A stretch of 5,343 bases of DNA, taken from Candidatus Heimdallarchaeota archaeon AB_125. Lineage in GTDB: Archaea; Asgardarchaeota; Heimdallarchaeia; Heimdallarchaeales; Heimdallarchaeaceae. The notes beneath the pieces are model-generated. The model had not been told where the DNA came from, searched no databases, and saw nothing but the letters and a program-made list of their open reading frames with translations. Made by a program: the position numbers and the translations under genes. This document shows positions 5,331 to 5,343 of the stretch, piece by piece (within the stretch, counting starts at the first letter, position 1; every line of letters starts with the position of its first letter). Location: contig MEHH01000207.1 of assembly GCA_001940755.1 (NCBI GenBank), positions 1 to 5,343 on the forward strand, in the 5' to 3' direction.

Positions 5331-5343
5331 ATGGCTAATATAT
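5331..5343 (+). CDS. Start of a further gene, cut by the window edge (product unknown)
   Basis: ATG at 5331 opens a frame reading M-A-N-I to the end of the window. Upstream are a good TATA box (5275-5283) and a weak Shine-Dalgarno-like GAGTGA (5320-5325). The other nearby starts (ATG at 5284, GTG at 5322) run into stops within a few codons. Too little is visible to say anything about the product. Confidence 0.4.

Noticed and set aside
1..5343. Eukaryotic origin, suggested by the Rab-like genes
   Set aside because: There are no introns, the gaps are about 50-110 nt, there is a Shine-Dalgarno site, and TATA boxes lie about 25 nt before start codons with poly-T ends. All of this fits an archaeon better.
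1..5343. Defence system, mobile element or CRISPR array
   Set aside because: No repeats with spacers, transposase, integrase, nuclease or toxin-antitoxin-like gene could be found on either strand.

Overview
The window looks like a piece of an AT-rich archaeal chromosome, most likely from an Asgard archaeon (Loki-, Thor- or Heimdall-type lineages). The reasons are two adjacent Ras/Rab-type small GTPases next to prokaryote-style compact genes without introns, TATA-like boxes about 25-28 nt before several start codons, poly-T stretches after stop codons, and one clear Shine-Dalgarno match. The lineage assignment is an inference from gene content; there is no rRNA or other phylogenetic marker here.

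Layout, left to right. Positions 1-1242 (minus strand) hold the N-terminal 414 codons of a P-type cation ATPase of the P2/Ca2+-pump type, cut by the window edge just after the phosphorylation motif. A short intergenic region (1243-1353) carries its promoter and Shine-Dalgarno site and the poly-T terminator of the next gene. Positions 1354-2496 (minus) encode a complete class V, PLP-dependent aminotransferase-fold enzyme. Positions 2548-3108 and 3173-3724 (both minus) encode two Ras-superfamily GTPases in tandem. The upstream one (3173-3724) is canonical and Rab-like. The downstream one (2548-3108) departs from the consensus at the two positions that matter most for GTP hydrolysis in Ras. A divergent intergenic region (about 3725-3830) holds back-to-back promoters and a perfect 7-bp inverted repeat. 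Positions 3831-5237 (plus) encode a 12-helix major facilitator superfamily (MFS) transporter. After it come a T/C-rich end and the promoter and first codons of a further rightward gene (from 5331).

The four minus-strand genes point the same way, with gaps of 64, 51 and 111 nt. The aminotransferase and the ATPase each seem to have their own promoter, so this is better read as a co-directional cluster than as one operon. No biochemical pathway obviously links the pump, the PLP enzyme, the GTPases and the transporter. The two GTPases are paralogues and may work together as a signalling or membrane-associated pair. Neither has a C-terminal cysteine for prenylation. The most noteworthy element is the atypical GTPase at 2548-3108. 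I see no mobile element, CRISPR array, tRNA or rRNA, and no gene-free stretch over 300 bases.
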